Below, in pieces: positions 1-7,262 of a DNA stretch of 64,000 nucleotides (the stretch's first letter is position 1; the number at the start of each line of letters is the position of its first letter). The notes beneath the pieces are model-generated. The model was not told the DNA's origin and searched no databases. It worked only from the letters and a program-made list of their open reading frames with translations. A program made the position numbers and the translations under genes. Origin of the DNA: an uncultured Parabacteroides sp. (GTDB lineage Bacteria; Bacteroidota; Bacteroidia; Bacteroidales; Tannerellaceae); contig URZO01000010.1 of NCBI GenBank assembly GCA_900552465.1, positions 1-64,000 on the forward strand, read 5' to 3'.

Positions 1-45
1 CTGAGCTAGCGAATCATCCTGTGCGTTACTTCTGTAATGCGGGTG

Positions 46-75
46 CAAAGGTAGGGCTTTTTTTGATATATGCAA
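46..75 (-). promoter_or_regulatory. Leftward promoter leaving the window
   Basis: On the minus strand TTG (75-73) is followed after 19 bases by TACCTTTG (53-46). This matches the Bacteroidetes -33/-7 consensus TTG-N19-21-TAnnTTTG. It points at a gene starting to the left of the window, so the first 40 bases are probably a 5' leader. It sits just beyond the stop codon of the AI-2E gene. Confidence 0.5.
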
Positions 76-92
76 TACTTGGGGCGAGTTTT

Positions 93-1241
93 TTACTCGT
101 TAGGTGTTGTTTTTTTCTTTTGAGCCTTTGATATCTCATCCTTTTCCATGAGAGAGTGATCATCTTCCATTAATATAAAACGCTTATAATAAGAAAGAAA
201 AAGCGTTGTCAGGGGGAGCGCTATGATCAGGCCTATGAATCCGAGTAAAGTACCCCATATCGATAAAGACAAAAGAATGATGGCAGGATTCAATCCCATC
301 GCCTTTCCCATAATACGGGGGGTGAGGAACAGATCCTGTATGCATTGTACGATACCGAGGACAAGGATGCCCGAGCCGAAGATTATCCAGAAGTTATCAC
401 CTGTTTCGGCAGACTTGAGGAGACTGAGCAATATCATCGGGATGATGCCGATGGTTTGCATGTACGGAATCAGATTCAGGACACCGATGAACAATCCTAA
501 GATGACAGCCAGCGGGAAGTCGACAATTCTAAATCCGATAGCCAACAAAACTCCGACACTGAGCGCAATCAGCGATTGACCGCGGAAATAACGGTTCATG
601 CTATATTCGACATCGTCAGCCAAGCCCTGCACGAAAGGTCTGTAACGCTCCGGGATCAGATGGACCCAGCCGTTTGCTATCCGTTCGTAGTCCAGCAGGA
701 TAAAGATGAAATAGAGGAAGATGACGAAGACAATTGTGATACTGAAGAGTATGGAAAAAGTATTGGTCAATACCACCCACATTTTCGGTGCGATCTGCTT
801 GACGGCTTTTTCAATGTTCTCCTTACTCAGCAGTTGTGCCAGTTGGTCGGGGTCGATGTTTTTCTCGATATATTCGGTCCACGCCTGCGGGATCATCGGG
901 ATATTCCCGTAGTTCCGGTTATGTTCCTGCATCAGTTCGACAGTCCTGTTGACTTCCTGTGTGACGGAAGGTACGACCAGTACGGTGACCAGCGATAATA
1001 TCAGAAGCGTGGAGATGAGAACGGCTAAGATGGATAACAACCGGCTTTTCAGTTTCATCTTATACTGGAAAAACCTGACGAACGGTTGCATCATATAAGC
1101 CAGCAGCCAGGCTATCAGGAAAGGCAACAAAGCATTGCGCAGGACGGCAATCAGGTAGACGATACCGCTGATCACGGCGAGGCCGAAAAGGATACGCGCC
1201 ACCCTGTCGAATGTAAACGGTTTATCAAATAGTGGGTTCAT
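93..1241 (-). CDS. AI-2E family transporter (YdiK/PerM-like)
   Basis: Polytopic inner membrane protein of 382 residues. Hydrophobic helices lie near residues 15-50 and 60-90 and in a dense C-terminal block (about 155-350), separated by a soluble stretch at 95-150. This is the layout of the AI-2E exporter/PerM family (PF01594), whose members export small molecules or act as ion antiporters; the substrate here cannot be told. The charged C-terminal tail (about 355-382) is lysine-rich. It is transcribed away from the PBP4 gene; a minus-strand TATCTTTG (1270-1263) just upstream is a likely -7 element. The family call is solid, the function is not. Confidence 0.85.
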   Translation of the reverse strand: MNPLFDKPFTFDRVARILFGLAVISGIVYLIAVLRNALLPFLIAWLLAYMMQPFVRFFQYKMKLKSRLLSILAVLISTLLILSLVTVLVVPSVTQEVNRTVELMQEHNRNYGNIPMIPQAWTEYIEKNIDPDQLAQLLSKENIEKAVKQIAPKMWVVLTNTFSILFSITIVFVIFLYFIFILLDYERIANGWVHLIPERYRPFVQGLADDVEYSMNRYFRGQSLIALSVGVLLAIGFRIVDFPLAVILGLFIGVLNLIPYMQTIGIIPMILLSLLKSAETGDNFWIIFGSGILVLGIVQCIQDLFLTPRIMGKAMGLNPAIILLSLSIWGTLLGFIGLIIALPLTTLFLSYYKRFILMEDDHSLMEKDEISKAQKKKTTPNE

Positions 1242-1262
1242 ATATAATTATTATCTTTGGAG

Positions 1263-1270
1263 CAAAGATA
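1263..1270 (-). promoter_or_regulatory. Candidate -7 element for the AI-2E gene
   Basis: The minus strand reads TATCTTTG, a perfect TAnnTTTG -7 element, 22 bases before the AI-2E start codon. No TTG is seen at the expected -33 spacing, so the call rests on the -7 box alone. Confidence 0.4.
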
Positions 1271-1374
1271 ATGCAAACCGAGAGCAGAATAAAATGAACT
1301 CGTTCATTTTTTATGCCGAGGTGCCGCTTATCTTCGCCTTTATGGCAAAGATAAAATAAAGTCAAATAGAAAGG

Positions 1375-2832
1375 ATGATACGAAACAAAATATTACCGGT
1401 TTGCCTGCTCTTTTGTTTTCATCTGTTGGCAGAAGCGCAAGTGCCTGCCCCTGTTAAACAATTGTTGCAGGCCCCTTATATGCAGGGCGCTTCTTTTTCC
1501 CTGATAGTAAAAGATGTGGCGGACGGCAAGACGGTCTATAGTTATGATACCGGCCGCCTGCTCTCTCCGGCATCAGTCTTGAAGACCGTTACTACAGCTA
1601 CGGCACTTGAGATGTTGGGAGAAGACTATCGCTATCCGACTTCACTGGAATATGACGGAGCGTTGCAAGAAGGCGTTTTGCACGGCAATCTGTATATCAA
1701 GGGAAGCGGCGACCCCTCTTTGGGCTCCTCACATTTCGCTCCGGAGCAAAACAAGTTCCTTGCCACCTGGATCGCTGCCTTGCAAGAAGCAGGCATCAAA
1801 CAGATTACCGGCTCCGTCATTTCGGATGAAAGCATTTTCGATACGGAAGGCGTCTCTATCAAATGGCTTCGGGAAGATATGGGAAACTATTATGCCGCCG
1901 GTAGCTATGGCATCTCCGTTTTCGATAACCTGTATAAGCTCTCTCTGCAGACCGGTCCTGCCGGGACGCAGCCTTCCGTAAAGGGTACGGACCCGGATAT
2001 CCGCTCTATCCGCTTTAAGAATTACCTGAAAGCCCTTCCTGTCTCTTCGGACAGCGCTTATATCATCGGTTCGCCGTTTGACAATGTGCGCTATTTATAT
2101 GGAACCCTTCCCGCCAACCGTGAGCAATACGTGCTGAAAGGGGATATCCCCGATCCGGCCTTGTTTATGGCTGAATACCTGACCGCCCGACTCCGGCAGA
2201 AGGGAATCCAGGTGGACGGAGCCCCTTCCTGCTACCGCATTGAAACGGAACGGAACCGCTGGAAGAACCAGAAGCGCACCAACGTGGTCACCACTTATTC
2301 GCCCACCCTGCGGGAGATCGCAAGCGTCTGCAACCATGTCAGCCATAACCTCTTTGCGGATGCTTTGCTCAAAACGGTCGGATTGCAGTATAAGCCTCGC
2401 CGGAATGAAGTGATTTCTTCCTTTGGCCGTGGCATACAGGTGGTGAAGGAACATTGGGATAAGAAAGGGCTGGATGTCTTCCCGTTGAAGATGCATGACG
2501 GCTGTGGTGCCGCCCCTGCGGATAAGGTCTCTGCCGCGTTTATAGGAGAAATGTTGGTCTATATGGCTACGCAGTCCGACGTATCCGATGCCTTCATCGC
2601 CTCACTTCCGCAAGCCGGAGTGGAAGGCTCCGTCCGAAATCTTTTGAAAGGGACGAGGTTGCAGGGTAATGCCCGTTTGAAGAGCGGAGGCATGACCGGT
2701 GTCCGCAGCTATGCAGGATACATCACCAAAGACGGAAAGACGTATGCTGTCGCCGTCTTCTCGAATAATTACTCATGCAGTATGGGGCAGATGACCAAAG
2801 GCCTGGAAAAACTCCTGTTACAGCTCTTCTGA
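1375..2832 (+). CDS. dacB: D-alanyl-D-alanine carboxypeptidase/endopeptidase (PBP4 type)
   Basis: Periplasmic penicillin-binding protein of peptidase family S13 (485 residues), which trims D-Ala from peptidoglycan stem peptides and cuts D-Ala-mDAP crosslinks. An N-terminal signal peptide ends near residue 21 (LAEAQ). The serine-protease-like motifs are all visible: SxxK as S67-V-L-K70, SxN as S-H-N in the stretch NHVSHNLFAD, and a KTG-like K-S-G in LKSGGMTG near the C terminus. The long insertion between SxxK and SxN fits class C PBPs. It is divergent from the AI-2E gene, and its stop abuts the convergent response regulator gene with no intergenic base. dacB is the usual symbol; the Bacteroidetes protein is only a family-level match. 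Confidence 0.9.
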   Translation: MIRNKILPVCLLFCFHLLAEAQVPAPVKQLLQAPYMQGASFSLIVKDVADGKTVYSYDTGRLLSPASVLKTVTTATALEMLGEDYRYPTSLEYDGALQEGVLHGNLYIKGSGDPSLGSSHFAPEQNKFLATWIAALQEAGIKQITGSVISDESIFDTEGVSIKWLREDMGNYYAAGSYGISVFDNLYKLSLQTGPAGTQPSVKGTDPDIRSIRFKNYLKALPVSSDSAYIIGSPFDNVRYLYGTLPANREQYVLKGDIPDPALFMAEYLTARLRQKGIQVDGAPSCYRIETERNRWKNQKRTNVVTTYSPTLREIASVCNHVSHNLFADALLKTVGLQYKPRRNEVISSFGRGIQVVKEHWDKKGLDVFPLKMHDGCGAAPADKVSAAFIGEMLVYMATQSDVSDAFIASLPQAGVEGSVRNLLKGTRLQGNARLKSGGMTGVRSYAGYITKDGKTYAVAVFSNNYSCSMGQMTKGLEKLLLQLF

Positions 2833-3612
2833 TTACGGAAGCAGCGATCGCTGGGCAAGGAAATCCATGAACTTCTGTTTGTAATTGTCGGAGATCGGGA
2901 TGTATTCTTTGCCGAATACAATCCGGTTCCGTTCGATCACCCTGATCTTCTCCGGCTGGACGATGAAGGAACGGTGTACGCGGATGAAACGGTCTGCCGG
3001 CAGCATCTCTTCCAGCGACTTCATGCTCATCAGGGAGAGAACGGGATGCGCTTCATCCTCGATGTAAATCTTGACGTAATCCTTCAACCCCTCGATATAG
3101 AGTATCTTACGAAGTTCGATCTGAACCAGTTTATATTCCGTCTTGATAAAGATCGATTCGATACCCGCCGTCGCCGCTGTCGTAGGGGCGGTTCGCGAAC
3201 CGCCCTCTCCAGGCGTTGCAGTATTGTTATCATCCGTTTTGTTCCCCTGCACCAACTCATACCACTGCAACGCCTTGTTGGCCGCCTTGAGGAAATCCGG
3301 GTAACTGATCGGCTTCAACAGATAATCGAGCGCATTCACCTTATAGCTGTCGAGCGCATATTGCCCGAAAGCCGTCGTAAAGATGATACGGGTGTTCGCC
3401 TCCAGGATGCGCGAAAACTCCATCCCGCTCAGTTCCGGCATCTGAATATCCAGGAAAAGCAGGTCGACAGGCTCCTTGCTGAGTACGGGAAGTGCATTGA
3501 CGGCACTGTTATATTTCCCCGCCAACTCCAGGAAAGGCGTTTTGTTTACGTAGCTTTCCAAAAGGCTGATCGCCAGTGGTTCGTCGTCGATGATGGCACA
3601 GGTCAGTTTCAT
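2833..3612 (-). CDS. LytTR-family response regulator
   Basis: Two-domain regulator of 259 residues. The N-terminal receiver domain (about 1-120) has the acidic pair D9-D10 and a phosphoacceptor D55 in FLDIQMPELSG. The C-terminal LytTR DNA-binding domain (about 152-255) ends with the typical basic, aromatic stretch. The linker (about 125-150) is unusual: it contains GEGGSRTAP, encoded by a palindromic repeat (3186-3205) that looks inserted in frame. The start is 83 bases downstream of the histidine kinase stop, so the two probably form one two-component system. Targets unknown; LytTR regulators often control cell-envelope or exported functions. Confidence 0.9.
   Translation of the reverse strand: MKLTCAIIDDEPLAISLLESYVNKTPFLELAGKYNSAVNALPVLSKEPVDLLFLDIQMPELSGMEFSRILEANTRIIFTTAFGQYALDSYKVNALDYLLKPISYPDFLKAANKALQWYELVQGNKTDDNNTATPGEGGSRTAPTTAATAGIESIFIKTEYKLVQIELRKILYIEGLKDYVKIYIEDEAHPVLSLMSMKSLEEMLPADRFIRVHRSFIVQPEKIRVIERNRIVFGKEYIPISDNYKQKFMDFLAQRSLLP
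3186..3205. repeat. 20-bp perfect palindrome inside a coding region
   Basis: Perfect palindrome with half-site GGGCGGTTCG, read as part of the response regulator linker (about residues 136-143). It resembles the GC-rich palindromes found between genes elsewhere in this window, and it sits where an insertion would do least harm, between two domains. Confidence 0.8.
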
Positions 3613-3695
3613 ACGCGGTTATCTGTTAGATGATGCAAGCAAAAGTAAGCAAAATCCTGTAACCCCGTCACATCCGGCCCATGAATTATGTCATA

Positions 3696-4784
3696 TCATT
3701 GATCGATGAGGGGAGACGCCTGCAGTTCCAGCAAGCTATGGTAGTTGTCGCCTTCTGCCTTGCACGAGAAAATATGGCGATTGGGATACAGTAGTTCCAA
3801 CCGGCGACGGAGGTTCTGCAGGCCAATGCCGGAGCCGCTCTTGTCCTGGGCGATGTCTTTCGGGAAATAGCTGTTGCGGATGGAGCAGATGATCCGTTCG
3901 CCCTCCTGATGGATGTCCAGGTCGATGAAAGACGGTTTGTTATTGCTCACCCCATGTTTGAACGCATTCTCGATCAGCGAGATGAAGAGGAGGGGAGCGA
4001 CGGGAGTATCCGGATTGACAGACGAGATGGCGGTCGTCAGCCGGGCATGTTCCGGCAGGCGGATACGCATCAGCTCTACATAATTACGGATAAAGTCGAG
4101 CTCCTTCTCCAGCGGAACAACCGGCCGGCTGCTCTCATAGAGGACGTAGCGCAGAAGGCGGCTCAGGTCGTGGACCGCCTCCTGTGCCCGTTCGGGGCTA
4201 AAGGCGATCAGGCTGTAGATATTATTCAGCGTGTTGAACAGGAAATGCGGGTTCAGCTGGCTCTTCAGGTTCTGCAGTTCGGCTTCGGCACGGCTCTTCT
4301 CCAGCTCCCGCCGGGCGGTCTCGGTCTGATACCAGCTCCCTGTCATCTTGATGGCCACGCTTAGTCCTGCGACAAGCAGGTATAGCATAGCGTTCACGAT
4401 GAAGAAGCCGATGACCTCCTGTAATTCCTTCTCCGGCCTGGGATGCTCCCATTCGGGATGCGGGAGCAGTTCGAACATCAGGTGTACGGCCCCCATCGCT
4501 ATGGCTATCAGCAGGATATTGCTCAGGAAGAATTTCCAGGTATGCTTGGAGAACAGGAAATGGTCAATCAACAAGACGTAGTTGGCATAGAACACCAGCA
4601 TGAACGACAGCGGAACGATGACGGAGCGGATGTAGCTGATGACGGTTACCGTCTGCGATTCCCGGCCTGTGAAGAAGAACGGCAGCCCGAAGAGGATGCC
4701 CCAGGCTACGACGTGTATCAGTTTCCCCATCCCTTTAAAGGGGGCGGGCGGTAATGTATTATGCATTGTCTCTGTAGTTTTCAT
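3696..4784 (-). CDS. LytS/YehU-type sensor histidine kinase
   Basis: Membrane histidine kinase of 362 residues. About four hydrophobic segments (residues 25-145) precede a short coiled linker and a His_kinase domain (PF06580) with phosphoacceptor H180 in LNPHFLFNTLNNIY. A HATPase_c domain follows (N box in SLIENAFKHG, G box in GSGIGLQNLRRRL). It presumably phosphorylates the LytTR regulator encoded next downstream. Start uncertain: a -7 element (TATATTTG, 4797-4790) lies so close that the ATG at 4784 would be nearly leaderless. ATG 4766 (MHNTLPP), preceded by AGAGAC, is a good alternative. The first codons after it are made from a CCTTTAAAGGGGGCGGG repeat-like sequence. Confidence 0.88.
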   Translation of the reverse strand: MKTTETMHNTLPPAPFKGMGKLIHVVAWGILFGLPFFFTGRESQTVTVISYIRSVIVPLSFMLVFYANYVLLIDHFLFSKHTWKFFLSNILLIAIAMGAVHLMFELLPHPEWEHPRPEKELQEVIGFFIVNAMLYLLVAGLSVAIKMTGSWYQTETARRELEKSRAEAELQNLKSQLNPHFLFNTLNNIYSLIAFSPERAQEAVHDLSRLLRYVLYESSRPVVPLEKELDFIRNYVELMRIRLPEHARLTTAISSVNPDTPVAPLLFISLIENAFKHGVSNNKPSFIDLDIHQEGERIICSIRNSYFPKDIAQDKSGSGIGLQNLRRRLELLYPNRHIFSCKAEGDNYHSLLELQASPLIDQ

Positions 4785-4789
4785 GTGTG

Positions 4790-4797
4790 CAAATATA
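4790..4797 (-). promoter_or_regulatory. Candidate -7 element for the kinase-regulator pair
   Basis: The minus strand reads TATATTTG five bases before ATG 4784. No good -33 TTG is seen. If used, transcription would start at or next to that ATG, favouring the internal start at 4766. Confidence 0.35.
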
Positions 4798-4885
4798 CGT
4801 TTATTCTATATAAAGGAAGCCATTGGTACCGGGTATTCTCCCCCGGCTGCCAGACCTTGTCACCCGCCCGAGTGAGAGTCTGCCT

Positions 4886-4918
4886 CGTAGGTTTGCGGTG
4901 ACATACCGCAAACCTACG
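4886..4918. repeat. Intergenic hairpin (14-bp stem)
   Basis: Perfect 14-bp arms CGTAGGTTTGCGGT (4886-4899) and its complement (4905-4918) around a 5-base loop. It lies between the efflux permease gene and the histidine kinase gene. No T run follows, so a repeat element or processing site is as likely as a terminator. Confidence 0.75.
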
Positions 4919-4925
4919 CGGCCAA

Positions 4926-4970
4926 TCACCGCAAAGCTATGCTGTTATACACCGCATAGCTTTGCGGTGA
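4926..4970. repeat. Intergenic hairpin (17-bp stem)
   Basis: Perfect 17-bp arms TCACCGCAAAGCTATGC (4926-4942) and complement (4954-4970) with an 11-base loop. It is built from the same words (TTTGCGGT, ACCGCAAA) as the hairpin 8 bases to its left, so the two look like tandem copies of one repeat type. Confidence 0.75.
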
Positions 4971-4996
4971 TCCGTCTCCTTCCCGTGTGGCAGCCT

Positions 4997-6217
4997 CTAC
5001 TCATACCGGATCGCTTCTATGGGGTCGAGCTGTGCTGCCTTCTTAGCCGGATACCAACCGAAGAATACGCCTGTGACGGTACATACCGCAAATGACAGAA
5101 CCACGCTCCAGGGCTGGATGTAGATTGGAAAGTGGGCGACCCCGTTCACAATGAGCGCTGCGCCCACTCCAAAGACTACACCTATCAAACCGCCTGTCAC
5201 GCTGATCAGGATAGACTCGATCAGGAACTGTGCCAGGATGTCGATGCCTTTTGCCCCGATACTCATGCGGAGGCCTATTTCACGTGTGCGCTCGGTGACC
5301 GAGACGTACATGATGTTCATAATTCCGATACCACCCACGAGAAGCGAAATACCCGCCACAGCCGCCAACAGCACGGTCATCATATCCGTAGTGCTTGTCA
5401 ACATCGTACTCAACTCCTGCTGGCTACGGATCGTAAAGTCATCATCATCTGTATCTTTCAACTTATGGTTGCGGCGGAGTATCTCGGTTATCTCGTCGAT
5501 GGCCTGGTCGGTGTATTCCTCTTTGAGGGCCGAACAGGTTATGCTTTGCAAATGGGTAATGGCCAGGATCTTTTTCTGAATAGTTGTGTATGGAGCTAAG
5601 ATTAGGTCGTCCTGGTCCATTCCCATGCTGTTGTATCCTTTGCTTTCCAGCACGCCGACGATGCGGAAAGGCAGACTTTTGAATCGTATCACCTTGCCGA
5701 CCGGGCTGCTTCCGTCGGGGAAGAGGTTGTCGACAACGGTTTTACCGACTACGCATACCTTGGCGGCGGTTTGCACGTCCTGGTCGCTGAACATCTCGCC
5801 GTCCTGTACCTTGTAGCGACGGATTTCGAGATAGTCGGAGCTGATGCCGTAGACGGTGGTCGGGGCGTTGTTGGCGCCGTTGACAACCTGTCCGCTGCTG
5901 TTGACCGAAGGGGAGACGGCCGATATGTAGCGGGTCTCGTCGGCAATATCCTCATAATCCTGGAGCTTCAGGGTCTCCATGGCCGAGGCATCCTGGCGGA
6001 CGCCGCCACGCATGTCGGCTCCGGGATGTATCATGATCATGTTGGAACCCATCTCGCTGATCTGTGCCTGTATGCTTCGCTTGGAGCCTTGTCCGATGGC
6101 GAGCATCGTGATCACGGATGCAACGCCGATAATGATACCCAGCATCGTGAGGAAGCCGCGCAGCTTGTTATTGGCGAGTGCCCGGAGGGCTATTTTTATT
6201 AGGTTTGTTCCGTTCAT
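4997..6217 (-). CDS. MacB-type ABC transporter permease
   Basis: Inner membrane permease of 406 residues. It has one N-terminal helix (LTMLGIIIGVASVITML, about 23-40), a long periplasmic MacB_PCD domain (about 45-250), and three C-terminal helices with the FtsX-fold motif GIMNIMYVSVTERTREIGLR. Unlike E. coli MacB, the ATPase is a separate gene just upstream. Order tolC, macA, ATPase, permease on the minus strand indicates a tripartite efflux or export pump acting mechanotransmissively. Substrate unknown (macrolides, peptides or lipids are typical for the family). An inverted repeat pair (6245-6350) separates it from the ATPase gene. Confidence 0.9.
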   Translation of the reverse strand: MNGTNLIKIALRALANNKLRGFLTMLGIIIGVASVITMLAIGQGSKRSIQAQISEMGSNMIMIHPGADMRGGVRQDASAMETLKLQDYEDIADETRYISAVSPSVNSSGQVVNGANNAPTTVYGISSDYLEIRRYKVQDGEMFSDQDVQTAAKVCVVGKTVVDNLFPDGSSPVGKVIRFKSLPFRIVGVLESKGYNSMGMDQDDLILAPYTTIQKKILAITHLQSITCSALKEEYTDQAIDEITEILRRNHKLKDTDDDDFTIRSQQELSTMLTSTTDMMTVLLAAVAGISLLVGGIGIMNIMYVSVTERTREIGLRMSIGAKGIDILAQFLIESILISVTGGLIGVVFGVGAALIVNGVAHFPIYIQPWSVVLSFAVCTVTGVFFGWYPAKKAAQLDPIEAIRYE

Positions 6218-6244
6218 TGCTTTTGTTATTTAGATGTGATTGTG

Positions 6245-6350
6245 ACACACCCCCTGCCCCCTCTCGAGAGGGGAACAGTTACTCTCGTCTCTATGAACGA
6301 GTTGTGTCGGGGGTAACCTTTCCCCTCTCGAGAGGGGGTAGGGGGTGTGT
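6245..6350. repeat. Intergenic inverted-repeat element, copy 1
   Basis: Two 37-base arms (6245-6281 and 6314-6350) are near-perfect reverse complements; each contains the smaller palindrome CCCCTCTCGAGAGGGG. The 32-base centre is not repeated. The element lies between the ATPase and permease genes and has a sister copy at 7123-7252. It looks like a REP/MITE-type element or processing hairpin within the operon. Confidence 0.85.
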
Positions 6351-6362
6351 TATCTTCTTCAT

Positions 6363-7103
6363 TTAATCATCATTCTTCGGCAGTTTTGCCAAAGCGGCCG
6401 CTGCGTCCTGGACATTCGTGTTGACCGTGTCGGAGGTGACATGCCCGTCGCGCAGTGTGATGTTGCGGCTGCTGTATTGGGCGATCTCCGGGTTGTGGGT
6501 CACGAATATGATGGTGCGTCCTTCGGCATGAAGTTTCTGGAAGAGTACGAGGATCTCGAACGAGGTCCGGGTGTCGAGGTTACCGGTCGCTTCGTCCGCC
6601 AGGATAACGGCAGGATCGTTCACCAGTGCACGGGCGATGGCGACGCGTTGCATCTGTCCGCCGGACATTTGGTTGCTTTTATGCATCAGGCGGTCGCCCA
6701 GCCCTACGGCAATCAGCGATTCGACCGCTTTTTTGTGGCGGGCGGCTGCGCTGTAGGAGGGGTTGTACATCAGGGGCAGTTCTACATTCTCGATCGCTGT
6801 TGTTTTCGGCAGCAGGTTGTAGCTCTGAAAGACGAATCCGATCTTGCGGTTGCGCAGGGTGGCACGGGAGTTCTTTCCCATTGTGCGGACCGATACGCCG
6901 TCGAGGAAGTATTCCCCGCTGGTCGGCGTGTCGAGGCAGCCCAGCGTGTTCAGCAAGGTACTCTTGCCGGAGCCGGAGGTCCCCATGATGGTGACAAACT
7001 CGCCTTCGTAGATCGTGAAGGAGACGCCGCGCAGGGCATGGACGGTCTCGTCGCCGACCTTGAAGTCACGTTTGATGTTGTCTAATTTGATTATCTCTTT
7101 CAT
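6363..7103 (-). CDS. MacB/LolD-type ABC transporter ATP-binding protein
   Basis: Cytoplasmic ATPase of 246 residues. Walker A is GTSGSGKST (41-49), the Q loop lies in FVFQSYNLLP, the ABC signature is MSGGQMQRVAIARAL, and Walker B is VILADEATGNLD, followed by the H-loop histidine in FVTHN. This is the MacB/LolD subfamily that pairs with FtsX-fold permeases, here the product of the next gene. The protein has a C-terminal tail of about 20 residues beyond the usual domain. The gene is flanked on both sides by copies of the same inverted-repeat element, yet its place in a standard pump operon argues against recent mobility. Confidence 0.92.
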   Translation of the reverse strand: MKEIIKLDNIKRDFKVGDETVHALRGVSFTIYEGEFVTIMGTSGSGKSTLLNTLGCLDTPTSGEYFLDGVSVRTMGKNSRATLRNRKIGFVFQSYNLLPKTTAIENVELPLMYNPSYSAAARHKKAVESLIAVGLGDRLMHKSNQMSGGQMQRVAIARALVNDPAVILADEATGNLDTRTSFEILVLFQKLHAEGRTIIFVTHNPEIAQYSSRNITLRDGHVTSDTVNTNVQDAAAALAKLPKNDD

Positions 7104-7122
7104 TATGATTCAGATTAAGATG

Positions 7123-7252
7123 ACACACCCCCTACCCCCTCTCGAGAGGGGAATAGTTACTCCTGGTCGTATCAACGGAAATAATGTCTGTATTAACGAT
7201 AATAGTGTCTGGTGGTAACCCTTCCCCTCTCGAGAGGGGGCAGGGGGTGTGT
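7123..7252. repeat. Intergenic inverted-repeat element, copy 2
   Basis: Arms 7123-7159 and 7216-7252 closely match the arms of the element at 6245-6350, including CCCCTCTCGAGAGGGG. The centre differs in sequence and is longer (56 bases). It separates the macA-like gene from the ATPase gene. Confidence 0.85.
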
Positions 7253-7262
7253 AAATTCATCA

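Noticed and set aside
6245..7252. A composite transposon carrying the ABC ATPase gene between two terminal repeats.
   Set aside because: Each repeat is itself a complete inverted-repeat unit, no transposase is present, and the ATPase is the expected third gene of a tolC-macA-ATPase-permease operon.
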